DNA of 5,401 nucleotides, taken from assembly GCA_012031955.1 (NCBI GenBank), contig JAAURZ010000215.1, positions 1 through 5,401 of the forward strand, in the 5' to 3' direction. The translations under genes were made by a program, and so were the position numbers. How positions within the stretch are numbered: the first letter of the stretch is position 1; each line of letters starts with the position of its first letter. The stretch comes from Bacteroidia bacterium. Lineage in GTDB: Bacteria > Bacteroidota > Bacteroidia > Cytophagales > Cyclobacteriaceae. Shown here piece after piece: positions 5,289 to 5,401 of the stretch. Below the pieces are notes generated by a model. It saw nothing but the letters and a program-made list of their open reading frames with translations. It did no database searches and had not been told where the DNA came from.

Positions 5289-5401
5289 ATGACCCGATTA
5301 GCACCCCTCTTTAGTCTGTTTATTTTTCTCGCCTCAACCGTTTGTGCGCAAGACAAAAGTGACCCCTCAATGGTTATGTAAAAGATGCCAACAATGGCGA
5401 A
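5289..5401 (+). CDS. Start of a probable TonB-dependent receptor or other CarboxypepD_reg-like outer-membrane protein; frame broken at a C4 run, 3' end outside window
   Basis: From the ATG at 5289 the frame encodes a signal peptide (MTRLAPLFSLFIFLASTVCA, residues 1-20) followed by Q-D-K-S-D-P, then S-M-V-M and a stop at 5379-5381. In the next frame, open from 5363 to the window end, the sequence reads LNGYVKDANNGE, the opening of the carboxypeptidase-regulatory-like beta-sandwich that commonly precedes the plug of Bacteroidota TonB-dependent receptors. One additional C in the run 5363-5366 would join them as A-Q-D-K-S-D-P-L-N-G-Y-V-K-D. I therefore read this as one gene with a missing base. 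The alternative, a 30-residue peptide, has no support. The substrate, and whether a beta-barrel follows, lie beyond the window; other proteins also begin with this domain. Confidence 0.65.

Overview
The window looks like a chromosomal segment of a Bacteroidota bacterium, probably from the Cytophagales/Chitinophagales side; I cannot resolve the genus. The basis is: near-matches to the Bacteroidota promoter form (TTG, about 17-23 bp, TAnnTTTG), mostly weak or absent Shine-Dalgarno sequences, signal peptides ending in A-Q-D, the start of a carboxypeptidase-regulatory-like domain after a signal peptide (the usual opening of TonB-dependent receptors), and a DoxX-like protein and an SPFH protein of the type I associate with this phylum. 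I see no tRNA, rRNA, CRISPR array, IS element or phage gene.

Layout. Positions 1-1087 (minus) hold a nearly complete Rieske non-heme iron oxygenase alpha subunit that runs off the left edge. It is divergent from a four-helix DoxX-like membrane protein (1182-1580, plus). The 3' end of that gene overlaps by 20 bp the end of a secreted protein of unknown function (1561-2382, minus). Upstream of the latter, on the same strand, is a tight three-gene cluster read from 3972 down to 2439: an SPFH/Band 7 membrane protein, a two-helix protein with a probable PH-like domain, and a small Arc-type ribbon-helix-helix (RHH) DNA-binding protein. An AT-rich divergent region with three copies of ATGATATT and a CCGAAA-G-TTTCGG palindrome separates this cluster from a bestrophin-family channel (4095-4973, plus). 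A 41-residue single-helix membrane protein (4979-5104, minus) converges on the bestrophin. At the right edge the signal peptide and first domain residues of a probable TonB-dependent receptor or other CarboxypepD_reg-like outer-membrane protein begin (5289 onward).

How the genes may work together. The SPFH, PH-like and RHH genes are separated by 7 and 2 bp and are probably co-transcribed. A reasonable inference is a membrane-domain scaffold with a membrane-anchored partner and its own small regulator, which may act at the repeats in front of the operon. The bestrophin may share that control region.

The main caution concerns three reading frames: the SPFH gene, the RHH gene and the right-edge receptor. 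Each is broken by what looks like one missing base in a homopolymer (T4, A7 and C4 on the coding strand). Restoring one base in each case gives a well-formed protein. Three events of the same kind in 5.4 kb suggest consensus error in the assembly more than biology, though real decay or frameshifting/slippage, especially at the A7 run, is not excluded.
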